DNA from: an uncultured Collinsella sp.
Lineage (GTDB): Bacteria > Actinomycetota > Coriobacteriia > Coriobacteriales > Coriobacteriaceae
Reading direction: 5' to 3'
Assembly (NCBI GenBank): GCA_900754275.1
Contig: CAAECF010000038.1
Coordinates: 1 to 18,304 of the forward strand
DNA: 18,304 nt
Shown here: in pieces, positions 12,297 through 18,262 of the stretch
How positions within the stretch are numbered: the stretch's first letter is position 1
Layout: the number at the start of each line of letters is the position of its first letter
The notes under the pieces: model-generated
What the model was told of the DNA's origin: nothing
Seen by the model: only the letters and a program-made list of their open reading frames with translations
The model's database searches: none
Position numbers and translations under genes: made by a program

Positions 12297-12545
12297 TCAT
12301 TCTTCTTCGATCAATCCGTGCTCCACTCCCTCGCCGGAATCCAGTCTTTCCGCAGCTCGACGAAGGTGTTCTTGATTCCCGCGACCCCAAAACGGATCGT
12401 CTTCGCGCTCGTCACGGGCCTTGAGCTTGCCCCTGGCTCTCTCGACGGCCTCGCCAGTCGCTTGCCGCCGAACCTCATCCTTAACTTCCTCGCCGATCTC
12501 CCCAAATTCCAACGCCGGCCCGTTCTTGCTCACCGGTCCGTACAT
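12297..12545 (-). CDS. small charged protein of unknown function
   Basis: An 82-aa protein starting MYGPVSKNGPALEFGEIGEE. ATG 12545 is chosen for GGGGAGG 6-7 nt upstream; a TTG further upstream has none. The protein is rich in Glu, Arg and Lys, with a helical middle (EEVKDEVRRQATGEAVERAR) and an acidic end (EEE). No membrane segment or known motif is seen. CTATTAG repeats at 12604-12690 lie just upstream and probably control it. It ends 6-14 bp before the toxin promoter, so read-through could feed the peptide gene. Confidence 0.5.
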   Translation of the reverse strand: MYGPVSKNGPALEFGEIGEEVKDEVRRQATGEAVERARGKLKARDEREDDPFWGRGNQEHLRRAAERLDSGEGVEHGLIEEE

Positions 12546-12603
12546 GCTCGGCCCTCCCCTGCTCGCGACCTGTTTTCCAGCCAAGACCGTACTCGCTATT
12601 GCT

Positions 12604-12690
12604 TCTAATAGCTTGAACAGCTCTTCATCCGGCCACTATTAGCAACTATTAGTCCAAATCCTCCAGCCCAGCAGCCAATAACCACCATTA
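12604..12690. repeat. CTATTAG/CTAATAG repeat cluster 3
   Basis: It contains CTAATAG, two CTATTAG copies 10 bp apart within the 21-bp exact repeat 12632-12652, then degenerate CCAATAA and CCATTAG. It lies immediately upstream of the 82-aa gene. It is related to clusters at 11843-11945 and, more loosely, 3125-3247. Confidence 0.65.
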
Positions 12691-13042
12691 GCCCAGCTAA
12701 ACGACCAAAACAAATCGCCCAGTGCACAGAATCTGAACAGTCACGAGACGCGTTGAACTCAACATGCGCGGCCTGTCCCGCGTAGACAGTTACAGGGCCG
12801 GCAGCGTCGCCGGCCCTGTTGCCATTCAATCAGCCGCATAATATACAGGCAGGTCTCCCGAGTACTCCCGTCGCCCTAGTGCGCTGCCATTCAAAGCAAC
12901 GAGTAACGCTTGGGCAAGAGGGCCCACCTTCACTCTTGGTGAATCACTCGCCGCCCCTGTGCCCTTTTCGGCAATTTCCTGTACCCCTTTTGGAAACTCG
13001 AGTGCCTATCTGGCCGAACGAAAAGATTTAGCGAATTTAGGT
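12691..13042. other. gene-free stretch with a strong hairpin
   Basis: No gene is supported here. The main feature is the perfect 11-bp hairpin ACAGGGCCGGC-AGCGTC-GCCGGCCCTGT (12792-12819) with a 6-nt loop and no T-run on either side. Nothing else was recognised. Confidence 0.5.
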
Positions 13043-13112
13043 GTACCACTTTGTGTTAGTTTGTATTTTAGACAGTATTTGTGATACGCTTTGTTTCAAT
13101 CAGTAGTGGTAC
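13043..13112 (+). promoter_or_regulatory. copG promoter region bracketed by an inverted repeat
   Basis: GTACCACT (13043-13050) and AGTGGTAC (13105-13112) are perfect inverted arms around an AT-rich stretch that must hold the copG promoter (TTGTATTTTAGACA and a TGTGATACG box). CopG-type repressors bind their own promoter, so these are candidate operator arms, although the distance between them is large. Confidence 0.45.
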
Positions 13113-13146
13113 GATTTCGTTTGTTTAACGAAGGAGGTAATTGTCT

Positions 13147-13305
13147 ATGGCAGTGGCCGAGGAGAAGAAAAGAATCCAGGTTACTCTGCCTCTCGAAATT
13201 TGGCGTGATCTCGATAACTACGCGAAGAGTCGCGGTGTAGCTAAGTCGTCTATGGCGGCAATCGCTATCTCCGAGTTTTTGGAGCGTGTTAAAGAGCAAA
13301 AATAG
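13147..13305 (+). CDS. copG: CopG-like copy-number repressor
   Basis: A 52-aa ribbon-helix-helix protein: KKRIQVTLPLEIWRDLDNYA, then SRGVAKSSMAAIAISEFLER. It closely parallels the pMV158 CopG pattern (basic KKR start, TITL-like strand, GLSKSAM turn). CopG dimers repress the shared cop-rep promoter and so limit plasmid copy number. AAGGAGG lies 9 nt before the ATG. It is followed by a terminator (13312-13347) and then the Rep candidate, so copG and rep are probably one leaky transcript. The family match is by eye but good. Confidence 0.85.
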   Translation: MAVAEEKKRIQVTLPLEIWRDLDNYAKSRGVAKSSMAAIAISEFLERVKEQK

Positions 13306-13311
13306 ATATGA

Positions 13312-13347
13312 AAAAAGCCCCCTACCGGCAAGTAAGAAGGGCTTTTT
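13312..13347 (+). terminator. terminator/attenuator between copG and rep
   Basis: AAAAAGCCC (13312-13320) and GGGCTTTTT (13339-13347) form a 9-bp stem with an 18-nt loop, and the right arm supplies the T-run. It would reduce transcription into rep, or end a counter-transcript read the other way, since the A-run gives a T-run on the minus strand too. Confidence 0.7.
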
Positions 13348-13469
13348 CCATGTTCAAATGTGGCTTTCTGGCCTGTTACCTGCAATCCTAGCACACGTAT
13401 GCTTCGATTTGGGTCCCTATGTTGAAGTACTACCAAAATACTATGGCATCACTTCGACTGATGGCTAGA

Positions 13470-13492
13470 TAGCCTCAACGAGAGGCTAGTTT
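13470..13492 (+). promoter_or_regulatory. hairpin over the rep Shine-Dalgarno
   Basis: TAGCCTC-AACGA-GAGGCTA (13470-13488) is a perfect 7-bp stem whose right arm contains GAGG, the ribosome site 7 nt before the rep ATG. Folding would hide the start, so rep translation is likely limited by this structure or by an RNA that pairs with it. Confidence 0.6.
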
Positions 13493-14092
13493 ATGAATAC
13501 CAGAAATTTAAAACCGGATGTGGGCGGTGGCTATCCGTGGGACACGGATAGCCACCCGTCCGGTCCCGCAAACCCGTCTGGAATGGGGACGGCGTCCGAT
13601 TTCGCGAATCAGGCCGTCACAGATGCCGCCATGGCCAATAGTGAGAGTCACCGCGAGGTACTTCGCCGGGCATCGGATGAATCGTCCCGTGTCGCCCACA
13701 TGGTGCAGGATATGGTCAGCGAGAAGGTCGCGATCATCAAGCCGCCATGGATGCTCGAGCTCGGTTTGCCTAGGCTTGACACCGATATCATGGGGCGGAT
13801 TTGGTCGTTCCAGCGCAAGGACGTTTACAAATCCACCTGCTACATCAGCCTTGCCACCATGGCGGCGGACGTCAACTCGGATCGGTCGAACGTCAAGAAG
13901 AGAATCGATAAGCTCGTCGAACTTGGTCTTTTGATTAAGTCGCCGCGCGGGAACAATAAAACTGTTGAGTACCAGCTCGATATGACGGCGATCGCTAAGC
14001 GCAGACTCGAAGTCGAGGAGGGCAAGAAAAAGCAACGCGCCGAGAATTCGGCGAAACGCAAAGCTCAGTGGGACGCAAAGCATTCTGCCTAG
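13493..14092 (+). CDS. winged-helix protein, probable replication initiator
   Basis: A 199-aa protein. The N-terminal 50 residues are Gly/Pro/Ser-rich and probably disordered. A winged helix-turn-helix fills about 98-165: ISLATMAADVN, then recognition helix DRSNVKKRIDKLVELGLLIK and a wing PRGNNKTVEYQLD. The tail is very basic (KKKQRAENSAKRKAQWDAK). It follows copG and is followed directly by a large palindrome array, the usual order for a Rep protein and its origin. No conserved initiator catalytic motifs (HUH, primase) are seen, so theta-type initiation, or a regulator role, are both possible. Its terminator already contains the array motif. Confidence 0.65.
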   Translation: MNTRNLKPDVGGGYPWDTDSHPSGPANPSGMGTASDFANQAVTDAAMANSESHREVLRRASDESSRVAHMVQDMVSEKVAIIKPPWMLELGLPRLDTDIMGRIWSFQRKDVYKSTCYISLATMAADVNSDRSNVKKRIDKLVELGLLIKSPRGNNKTVEYQLDMTAIAKRRLEVEEGKKKQRAENSAKRKAQWDAKHSA

Positions 14093-14098
14093 TTTGAA

Positions 14099-14137
14099 GG
14101 GCTATGGGTTGTACGATCCCATAGCCCTATTTCTTTT
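14099..14137 (+). terminator. rep terminator made from the array motif
   Basis: GGGCTATGGG (14099-14108) and CCCATAGCCC (14118-14127) form a 10-bp stem with a 9-nt loop, followed by TATTTCTTTT. It is also the first unit of the CTATGGGTT array. Confidence 0.75.
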
Positions 14138-14606
14138 CCTTACAAGCTATGGGTTAAAACAACCTACAGTATAGCTATGGGTTGTTTTAACCCATAGCTT
14201 GGCGAAAAATCATTTTATTGATAGGGGTTAAATAACGGTTCCTCAGCAAGACTATTGGTTAGAACAACCCATAGTCTTGCTGACAGAGATCGCGGACGCT
14301 TTTCCGTGACGGTATAGCTATGGGTTGAAAGAACCCATAGACAATTTAAGCCACTTTTTTAGCTATGGGTTAAACCAACCCACAGAAAGCGATCGAAAAA
14401 TGCCAAAAAGTACCGGAATAGTTATTTCAACCCATAGTTTGAGCATGTGTTAACCGGAGTCAACTTATCAACTATGGGTTGTCTCACGAGACTATGGGTT
14501 GAAATAACCCATGCCAACTATGGGTTCAGTTAACCCATGCACTATGGGTTGAAATAACCACAACTATGGGTTGAAATAACCACAACTATGGGTTCATGCA
14601 ACCCAT
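14102..14606. repeat. palindromic iteron array, candidate origin
   Basis: The consensus is CTATGGGTT, five variable bases, AACCCATAG. Full or nearly full units begin at 14102, 14147, 14175, 14252, 14318, 14363, 14492, 14518 and 14586. Degenerate or half units are at 14221, 14429, 14472, 14542 and 14564. The last five are spaced 26, 24, 22 and 22 bp, near two helical turns, so proteins would line one face. The unit at 14252 extends into a 16-bp-arm palindrome with one mismatch. One further unit lies at 16268-16290 beside the partition promoter. The position after the Rep candidate makes an origin or handcuffing region most likely. Confidence 0.85.
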
Positions 14607-14611
14607 CAAGT

Positions 14612-14643
14612 CTGACTAGAGTGAATAAGATTCACTTAGTCTG
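14612..14643. repeat. inverted repeat at the array end
   Basis: GACTAGAGTGAAT and ATTCACTTAGTC pair over 12 bp with one bulged base, immediately after the last iteron. Nothing follows that looks like a T-run. It may mark the edge of the origin. Confidence 0.5.
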
Positions 14644-14720
14644 AACTCAAGGAAGAAACGGAGAAATCCACCAGAAAGCATTTAATGATCGAAGGATATA
14701 CAAACAAGGAAATCCTTCGT

Positions 14721-14880
14721 CCTTGCCCTCCGTTCGGCTACGCCTCACTCCGCGTCACCTGCGGCTCCTTGGCGCTCGCTACGCTCGCACTCCGGTCGCC
14801 TTCGGCTCCCTGCGCGTCGGCTACGCCTCCTTGCCCTCCGCGCGCTTGCGCACGCTCCGCGTCGCCTGCGGCTCCTTGGC
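14721..14880. repeat. GC-rich duplicated segment
   Basis: Copies at 14721-14773 and 14829-14880 begin CCTTGCCCTCCG and end CGCGTC, A or G, CCTGCGGCTCCTTGGC. The spacer is full of small palindromic words such as GCTCGCTACGCTCGC and GCCTTCGGC. Frames on both strands are low in complexity (S, A, P, R) without ribosome sites, so none is called. Such sequence is common between plasmid modules; the function is unknown. Confidence 0.65.
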
Positions 14881-14946
14881 ATGGCCTTCGGCCGAAAGTG
14901 TGGGGGCTCCGCCCCAACTCCCCGCCCACGTTCTCGCCAATCCCCG

Positions 14947-15026
14947 GCGCCGGCGTCGCCTTCGGCTCCCCGGGCGACCTATCGCACTCAGTCGCAACCC
15001 GTCCAATTCGGCAATGAGTGCCGAAT
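14947..15026. repeat. paralogous element P2
   Basis: Partner of 4216-4300. It has the same GCGCCGGCGTCGC, CTCCCCGGGCG block (14947-14978) and, 57 bp from the block start, CAATTCGGCAA with GCCGAATCCG as a 7-bp hairpin (15005-15026). The T-run is absent here, so the conserved role is not simply termination. Confidence 0.6.
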
Positions 15027-15183
15027 CCGATTCCCGGTCGATCGGGATACCGGTATTCAGTCAACCTTGCACAGAATACCGCTAGAAGGTCACAGAATTG
15101 AAGATAAGACGTTCTATCGGTGGGATTCGACCGTTTTCTCATTGATAGATAAAACGGGGTCTTAAATCGGCTCTCAGTGGCTT

Positions 15184-15218
15184 AAAAAGAGACAGGGGCA
15201 CCTTTCGATACCCCTGTC
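15184..15218 (-). terminator. terminator of the partition operon
   Basis: Read on the minus strand, GACAGGGG and CCCCTGTC form an 8-bp stem with a 12-nt loop followed by TCTTTTT. It lies 60 bp after the stop of the RHH gene. Confidence 0.75.
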
Positions 15219-15277
15219 CTGATCCTCTTGGGCTTTCATTCTGCCACAACGTCAAGAACGTCACGCCGCCCTCTTCG

Positions 15278-15580
15278 TTAAAACCCCTTTTCGGCAAGGT
15301 ACTCGTCAAACAACTCGCGAGCGATGTCCGATACGGACTTGTCCTCCTCGAGCGCGGCCTGCTTCAACCGCTTGCGGTAGCTCTCCGGAACGTACACAGA
15401 CAGCTGTACAAGCCTCTCAGATGCCCCTTCGGCGCCTTTTTTGGGACGCCCGGCTTTCCGTACCTGCGGAGCCGGTTTCTGCGGCTCAGATGCGCTCTCA
15501 ACGATTTTCTGCTGCCTCTCCTCGGCCTTCTCCGCGGCGACGTCGAAGTAGGAGGTCGATTTCTTGAACTTTCCGGCCAT
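15278..15580 (-). CDS. RHH partition partner of ParA
   Basis: A 100-aa protein starting MAGKFKKSTSYFDVAAEKAE. The N-terminal half is charged and probably flexible, with an AT-hook-like RKAGRPKKG at 41-49. The C-terminal half (57-100) is a ribbon-helix-helix: RLVQLSVYVPESYRKRLKQA, then SVSDIARELFDEYL. Second genes of this layout after a small ParA act as centromere-binding proteins and operon repressors (ParG/Omega-like). Its ATG overlaps the parA stop by one base (TAATG). It probably binds the ATAGTCA-type half-sites at 16154-16265 and beyond. The partition role is inferred from position and fold. Confidence 0.75.
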   Translation of the reverse strand: MAGKFKKSTSYFDVAAEKAEERQQKIVESASEPQKPAPQVRKAGRPKKGAEGASERLVQLSVYVPESYRKRLKQAALEEDKSVSDIARELFDEYLAEKGF

Positions 15581-16131
15581 TACAGGACCTCCTCGATCTC
15601 GTCCAGGATGTTTTCGATTGCCAGGGCTGCCTTGCCGCTCTTCGCGATTTCGTACACGGGCTTGCCCAGGGCCGCGCCCTGCTTGAAGGCCGCTGCGGTC
15701 GGAACGGTGCCCAGCACGGGCAAGTCATCGGCTTCGAGTAGTTCGAGGAACTGGCGGTCGACCGTCTGGTTTGCCGCGAAGTTGTTGACGATGATTGCGA
15801 AGGACAAATCGGGATTGGCCTCGGTGATGACCTTGATCGTGCGTTTCATCGGCTTTAGGCCGAGGGTGCCTGGCTGGACCGGGATGATCGCGATGTCGGC
15901 GTTTTTCGCGTACGTGGCCGTCTCGTCACTCAGGAAACCCGGCGTGTCGATGACGTTTACGGCGTCCTCGTCGTCGAGCAGGTTCTTCTCGTGGTTCGCG
16001 CCGCCCTGAGGGTCGAGATTGCCGAATCCGACTTTGTGGCCGCGGCGCTCGAGACCCCAGGCGATCTCGTCGGCGAACGTCGTCTTACCGACGCCGCCCT
16101 TCTGATTGACTAGCAGGATGTTCGTCGCCAT
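15580..16131 (-). CDS. parA: ParA-family partition ATPase
   Basis: A 183-aa Walker-type ATPase. The deviant Walker A is KGGVGKTT (11-18), with GNLDPQGG (37-44) and Walker B VIDTPG (60-65), then IIPVQPGTLGLK and FAIIVNNFAANQ. There is no N-terminal DNA-binding extension, so it is the small type (Ib), which segregates plasmids over the nucleoid with a small partner protein. Start M at 16131 is preferred: AAGGGGAGG ends 2 nt upstream, and the in-frame ATG 10 codons earlier has no site. The promoter region upstream is full of operator half-sites. It is co-transcribed with the RHH gene. Confidence 0.92.
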   Translation of the reverse strand: MATNILLVNQKGGVGKTTFADEIAWGLERRGHKVGFGNLDPQGGANHEKNLLDDEDAVNVIDTPGFLSDETATYAKNADIAIIPVQPGTLGLKPMKRTIKVITEANPDLSFAIIVNNFAANQTVDRQFLELLEADDLPVLGTVPTAAAFKQGAALGKPVYEIAKSGKAALAIENILDEIEEVL

Positions 16132-16153
16132 GTCCTCCCCTTTCTGAAATAGC

Positions 16154-16187
16154 ATAGTCATATATTAGCACATTAACATGTGACTAT
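16154..16187. promoter_or_regulatory. parA operator palindrome
   Basis: ATAGTCATATATTAGCA and CATTAACATGTGACTAT are opposed half-sites (12 of 17 positions symmetric) directly upstream of parA. The half-site consensus on the minus strand is roughly ATrrTCAYATGTTAAyG. Autorepression by the RHH partner is likely. Confidence 0.6.
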
Positions 16188-16219
16188 ATTAAGTAATTCT
16201 AAGTCGCAGTTAGAAATAT

Positions 16220-16265
16220 ATGAGCATGTTCAGTAATTAGTATAGTACTACGTTAACGTGCTCAT
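16220..16265. promoter_or_regulatory. second parA operator pair
   Basis: ATGAGCATGTT (16220-16230) and AACGTGCTCAT (16255-16265) are inverted half-sites related to the 16154-16187 pair. They may be the centromere part of the partition system. A single copy of the 23-bp iteron palindrome abuts them at 16268-16290. Confidence 0.55.
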
Positions 16266-16267
16266 GG

Positions 16268-16290
16268 CTATGGGTTGGTTTAACCTACAG
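16268..16290. repeat. isolated copy of the iteron palindrome
   Basis: CTATGGGTT-GGTTT-AACCTACAG matches the 14102-14606 array consensus except for two bases in the right arm. It lies 3 bp from the partition operator, linking replication and partition control physically. Confidence 0.7.
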
Positions 16291-16299
16291 TCATCAGAT

Positions 16300-16460
16300 A
16301 CGGTTACAAGGTCGCTGATTGCAAGACGGAGACCCTTCCGACCGCCGACGCGGCGAGTGGGAACGCAAGGGTAAAAACGCATCGTCGCTGAACCGATGAG
16401 TCAGTATTCTTTAGTTGGATGATAGATATTGAAATTAATTAGCGAGATAATGTGCATATC
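16300..16460 (+). other. structured leader before the small membrane genes
   Basis: There is no gene in this stretch. Helices can be read: ACCCTT with AAGGGT enclosing CGCCG-ACG-CGGCG, then CATCG with CGATG, and GAGATA-ATGTGCA-TATCTC near 16443-16461. It could be the 5' leader of the 16500-16865 genes. No riboswitch class was recognised. Confidence 0.3.
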
Positions 16461-16499
16461 TCATAATGTATGCGTTGTACCATGAGAGAGGGGTCTGTC

Positions 16500-16613
16500 A
16501 TGAGCTGGAAACCGAGAAAATGCGTTATCGCCGGTCTCGTGACAACCGGTCCTGGCGGCGGCTTGTTTGCAACCGCAATGACATCGTACCGACTTTTCAC
16601 CTACATGTTCTAA
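16500..16613 (+). CDS. 37-aa Gly-rich hydrophobic peptide
   Basis: The peptide starts MSWKPRKCVIAGLVTTGPGG. It has a basic N-terminus (KPRK), then a hydrophobic Gly-rich stretch (GPGGGLFATAM) and an aromatic end (RLFTYMF). GAGGGG lies 6 nt before the ATG. It ends 12 nt before the next membrane-protein gene, so they form a pair. The small peptide plus membrane protein layout could be bacteriocin and immunity, or simply two membrane peptides; nothing in the sequence decides this. Confidence 0.5.
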   Translation: MSWKPRKCVIAGLVTTGPGGGLFATAMTSYRLFTYMF

Positions 16614-16625
16614 AAGGCGGTTGCC

Positions 16626-16865
16626 ATGCTGTCGCAAAATCAATCGAGATACTTGAACACAATCGGCTTTGCCCTGCTTGCATTACTCTTTGCTAGCGAC
16701 CTTTTGCTGAAACCGCCCAAGGAACTCGTTTCGCTTGCCATAGCCTGCATTTCCGCCCTTTACTTTACGGCAACCCTATTCGCCGGACTAAAGGAGAGGA
16801 AAAAAGGCGCAGTCGTTGCATCTGCCGTAGGCGTGGTCATAGCCATTGCCTCATTCTTTGTCTGA
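16626..16865 (+). CDS. small three-TM membrane protein
   Basis: A 79-aa protein starting MLSQNQSRYLNTIGFALLAL. Hydrophobic segments are at about 13-29, 34-54 and 60-79, separated by KPPKE and KERKKG loops, so the basic loop after TM2 faces the cytoplasm. AAGGCGG lies a few bases before the ATG. It is paired with the 37-aa gene upstream. The family was not recognised. Confidence 0.65.
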   Translation: MLSQNQSRYLNTIGFALLALLFASDLLLKPPKELVSLAIACISALYFTATLFAGLKERKKGAVVASAVGVVIAIASFFV

Positions 16866-17148
16866 CACATTGGTGATTTAGGGGCGATATCGTAGGAATA
16901 CGACCGGGAGAGCCGGGACCATAGGCTCCGGTAAGAACCTTCGCCATGCCCCACGCATCGACCCCGATGATTTTCCCGCCGGACGCCCCGACGGCCACGG
17001 CCTCCGGCGTCCACGGGATCCCGTCGTCCGTGAGGCGGATGGGTGTGACGTTGCCGGCGTCCATCCGCCTCACGACCTCATCCCACTCATCGCGCCAGCC
17101 CGGCTTGAGCCATTTGATGACGGTCGGACGCGAGACGCCAAGGAGCAC
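16837..17148 (-). pseudogene. helix-turn-helix protein fragment lacking a good start
   Basis: The minus strand reads LLGVSRPTVIKWLKPGWRDE, which looks like a helix-turn-helix, then a conserved-looking segment (DDGIPWTPEAVAVGASGGKI, then IGVDAWGMAKVLTGAYGPG). The only start is a GTG at 17148 without a ribosome site. The reading frame stays open upstream (SWIRARAAPV) to a stop at about 17207 without any other start. The 3' end overlaps the convergent membrane gene by 29 bp. It looks like a 5'-truncated DNA-binding gene. Confidence 0.4.
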
Positions 17149-17192
17149 GGGCGCGGCTCGAGCTCTAATCCATGAGGTCCCAGCTTGTAATA

Positions 17193-17227
17193 CGTGAACA
17201 TATGACTACGTTAACATGGTCATGTAT
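17193..17227. promoter_or_regulatory. partition-type operator, second location
   Basis: Two half-sites in direct orientation, AACATATGACTACG and AACATGGTCATG, match those at the parA promoter. They lie about 80 bp upstream of the 74-aa gene. Confidence 0.55.
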
Positions 17228-17303
17228 TACCGAGCGTTATATGCTGCGCCGGACCCGCCCGTCTGTTATCCTGGGGGCGACAGTTTCTTGCAAGGAGGCA
17301 GCC

Positions 17304-17528
17304 ATGCTCCAGAGTGTCTTTGGATTCGATGGCCAGATCCATCTTGAGAACCAGGTCAGCAGCCAACGTTTCGACTTCACTACGGGCGAAGTGAAAACGG
17401 TCATTCCGACCGCTGGGAACATGAGCGCCGTCTTCGGCAAGGATGGCGTGGAGACGGAGATCAAGGTGGGGCAGATGCGCCAAACACTGGGCAAGCCTGG
17501 CTTCGATTGGCTGTTTAATAATCACTAA
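17304..17528 (+). CDS. 74-aa protein of unknown function
   Basis: The protein starts MLQSVFGFDGQIHLENQVSS and has AAGGAGG 5 nt before the ATG. It is soluble and mixed in composition, with beta-rich appearance (FDFTTGEVKTVIP, then DGVETEIKVGQMRQTLG) and ending FDWLFNNH. No motif was recognised. Partition-type operator sites lie on both sides (17193-17227 and 17567-17612) and a terminator follows at 17655-17677, so it is a free-standing gene possibly in the partition regulon. Confidence 0.6.
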   Translation: MLQSVFGFDGQIHLENQVSSQRFDFTTGEVKTVIPTAGNMSAVFGKDGVETEIKVGQMRQTLGKPGFDWLFNNH

Positions 17529-17566
17529 CGATTGAGTTATTGCAGCATAATCGCAGCTGTAAATAG

Positions 17567-17612
17567 GTGACCATATGACCATGCTAATATGTGCGCACAG
17601 TCATATGGTCAC
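17567..17612. promoter_or_regulatory. perfect 13-bp inverted repeat, third operator location
   Basis: GTGACCATATGAC (17567-17579) and GTCATATGGTCAC (17600-17612) are perfect arms around 20 bp. The spacer holds CATGCTAATATG and the palindrome TGTGCGCACA. It is the most symmetric member of the parA-operator motif family and a candidate centromere. Confidence 0.65.
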
Positions 17613-17654
17613 AGTTGTAGATCGGTTGAATTTGCGGAAGGTTTTGCCCGAAGC

Positions 17655-17677
17655 ATCCGGCACCGCCGGATTTTTTT
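17655..17677 (+). terminator. rho-independent terminator
   Basis: ATCCGGC-ACC-GCCGGAT runs into seven T residues (17671-17677). It ends the transcript of the 74-aa gene. Confidence 0.85.
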
Positions 17678-17732
17678 GGAACAGCCTCTCGTTTGATTGC
17701 TTTCCTATCGTTTGCTCCCAGACTGGGCGTCT

Positions 17733-17759
17733 AAAAAGGGCGGCCGAAACCGGCCGCCC
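17733..17759 (-). terminator. terminator of the Ser-rich protein gene
   Basis: GGGCGGCCG and CGGCCGCCC pair over 9 bp around AAAC; on the minus strand TTTTT follows. It serves the gene ending at 17809. Confidence 0.85.
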
Positions 17760-17808
17760 GCAAATAAATATTTATTTACCGAATGTAAGAGGAGAGGAAC
17801 GATGCACA

Positions 17809-18249
17809 TTACTCCCAGTGGCCGGCGACGTCGACAACCCAATGCTGTCCCGTAGCCTGCTGTTCATAATGTCCCTGGTCCTCAGATGTGGTATACGAAT
17901 CGTTTACGACAGATCCTCCGATGCCGCCGTTGTCCATATCATTATGAACCCACGAATAGGCGGCATCTTCGGAATCGAAGGGTCCTACCATAGTACCACC
18001 GTGGTTTACCCAATAGCGGGGATGACGCGTGTATACCACATTTGGCACCCAGACCTGGCTGTAATCGGTCTCCCAGTGACCCTGCTCGGCAACCCATTTC
18101 TTCTGGCTACCGCTGTTGGAAGAGGAATTATTGCTGCCGGAACCCTGTGAATTGCCGGAATTCTGCTTCGAGTCGGAGGAGTTTCCCTTGCTGTCAGACT
18201 TCGACGAGTCGGAAGACTTGTTATCAAAACCGTCGTAAAACCCCTTGTT
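17809..18249 (-). pseudogene. Ser-rich secreted-type protein, 5' end missing
   Basis: The open frame runs from just after a TGA at 18250-18252 to 17809, about 146 codons. It begins GFYDGFDNKSSDSSKSDSKG, a Ser/Asp/Asn/Lys/Gly linker typical of lipoprotein or wall-protein stalks, followed by two similar units: WVAEQGHWE (about 66-74 from the frame start) and, at the C-terminus, WVVDVAGHWE. Trp, Tyr and His are frequent. No ATG, GTG or TTG precedes the linker, so the signal peptide or lipobox is missing. The break falls at the 22-bp end repeat (18241-18262). Short N-terminal frames on the other strand are shadows. The gene may have lost its 5' end by recombination at that repeat. Confidence 0.6.
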
Positions 18250-18262
18250 TCAACTACGGGGA
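18241..18262. repeat. 22-bp end repeat, copy 2
   Basis: Identical to 56-77 apart from one base. It lies exactly where the Ser-rich gene loses its 5' end; the stop TGA at 18250-18252 is inside the repeat. Confidence 0.75.

Noticed and set aside
12605..12829. 74-codon minus-strand frame
   Set aside because: It overlaps the CTATTAG cluster and the 12792 hairpin, with no ribosome site.
14738..15142. 134-codon minus-strand frame
   Set aside because: Repetitive GC-rich sequence gives low-complexity protein in several frames, with no ribosome site.
16390..16415. Possible hammerhead ribozyme (CCGATGAGTC)
   Set aside because: The CUGAUGA core is not matched and no GAAA partner with three stems can be placed.
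17575..18150. 191-codon + strand frame
   Set aside because: It contains the two terminators at 17655-17759 and lies opposite the Ser-rich repeat protein.
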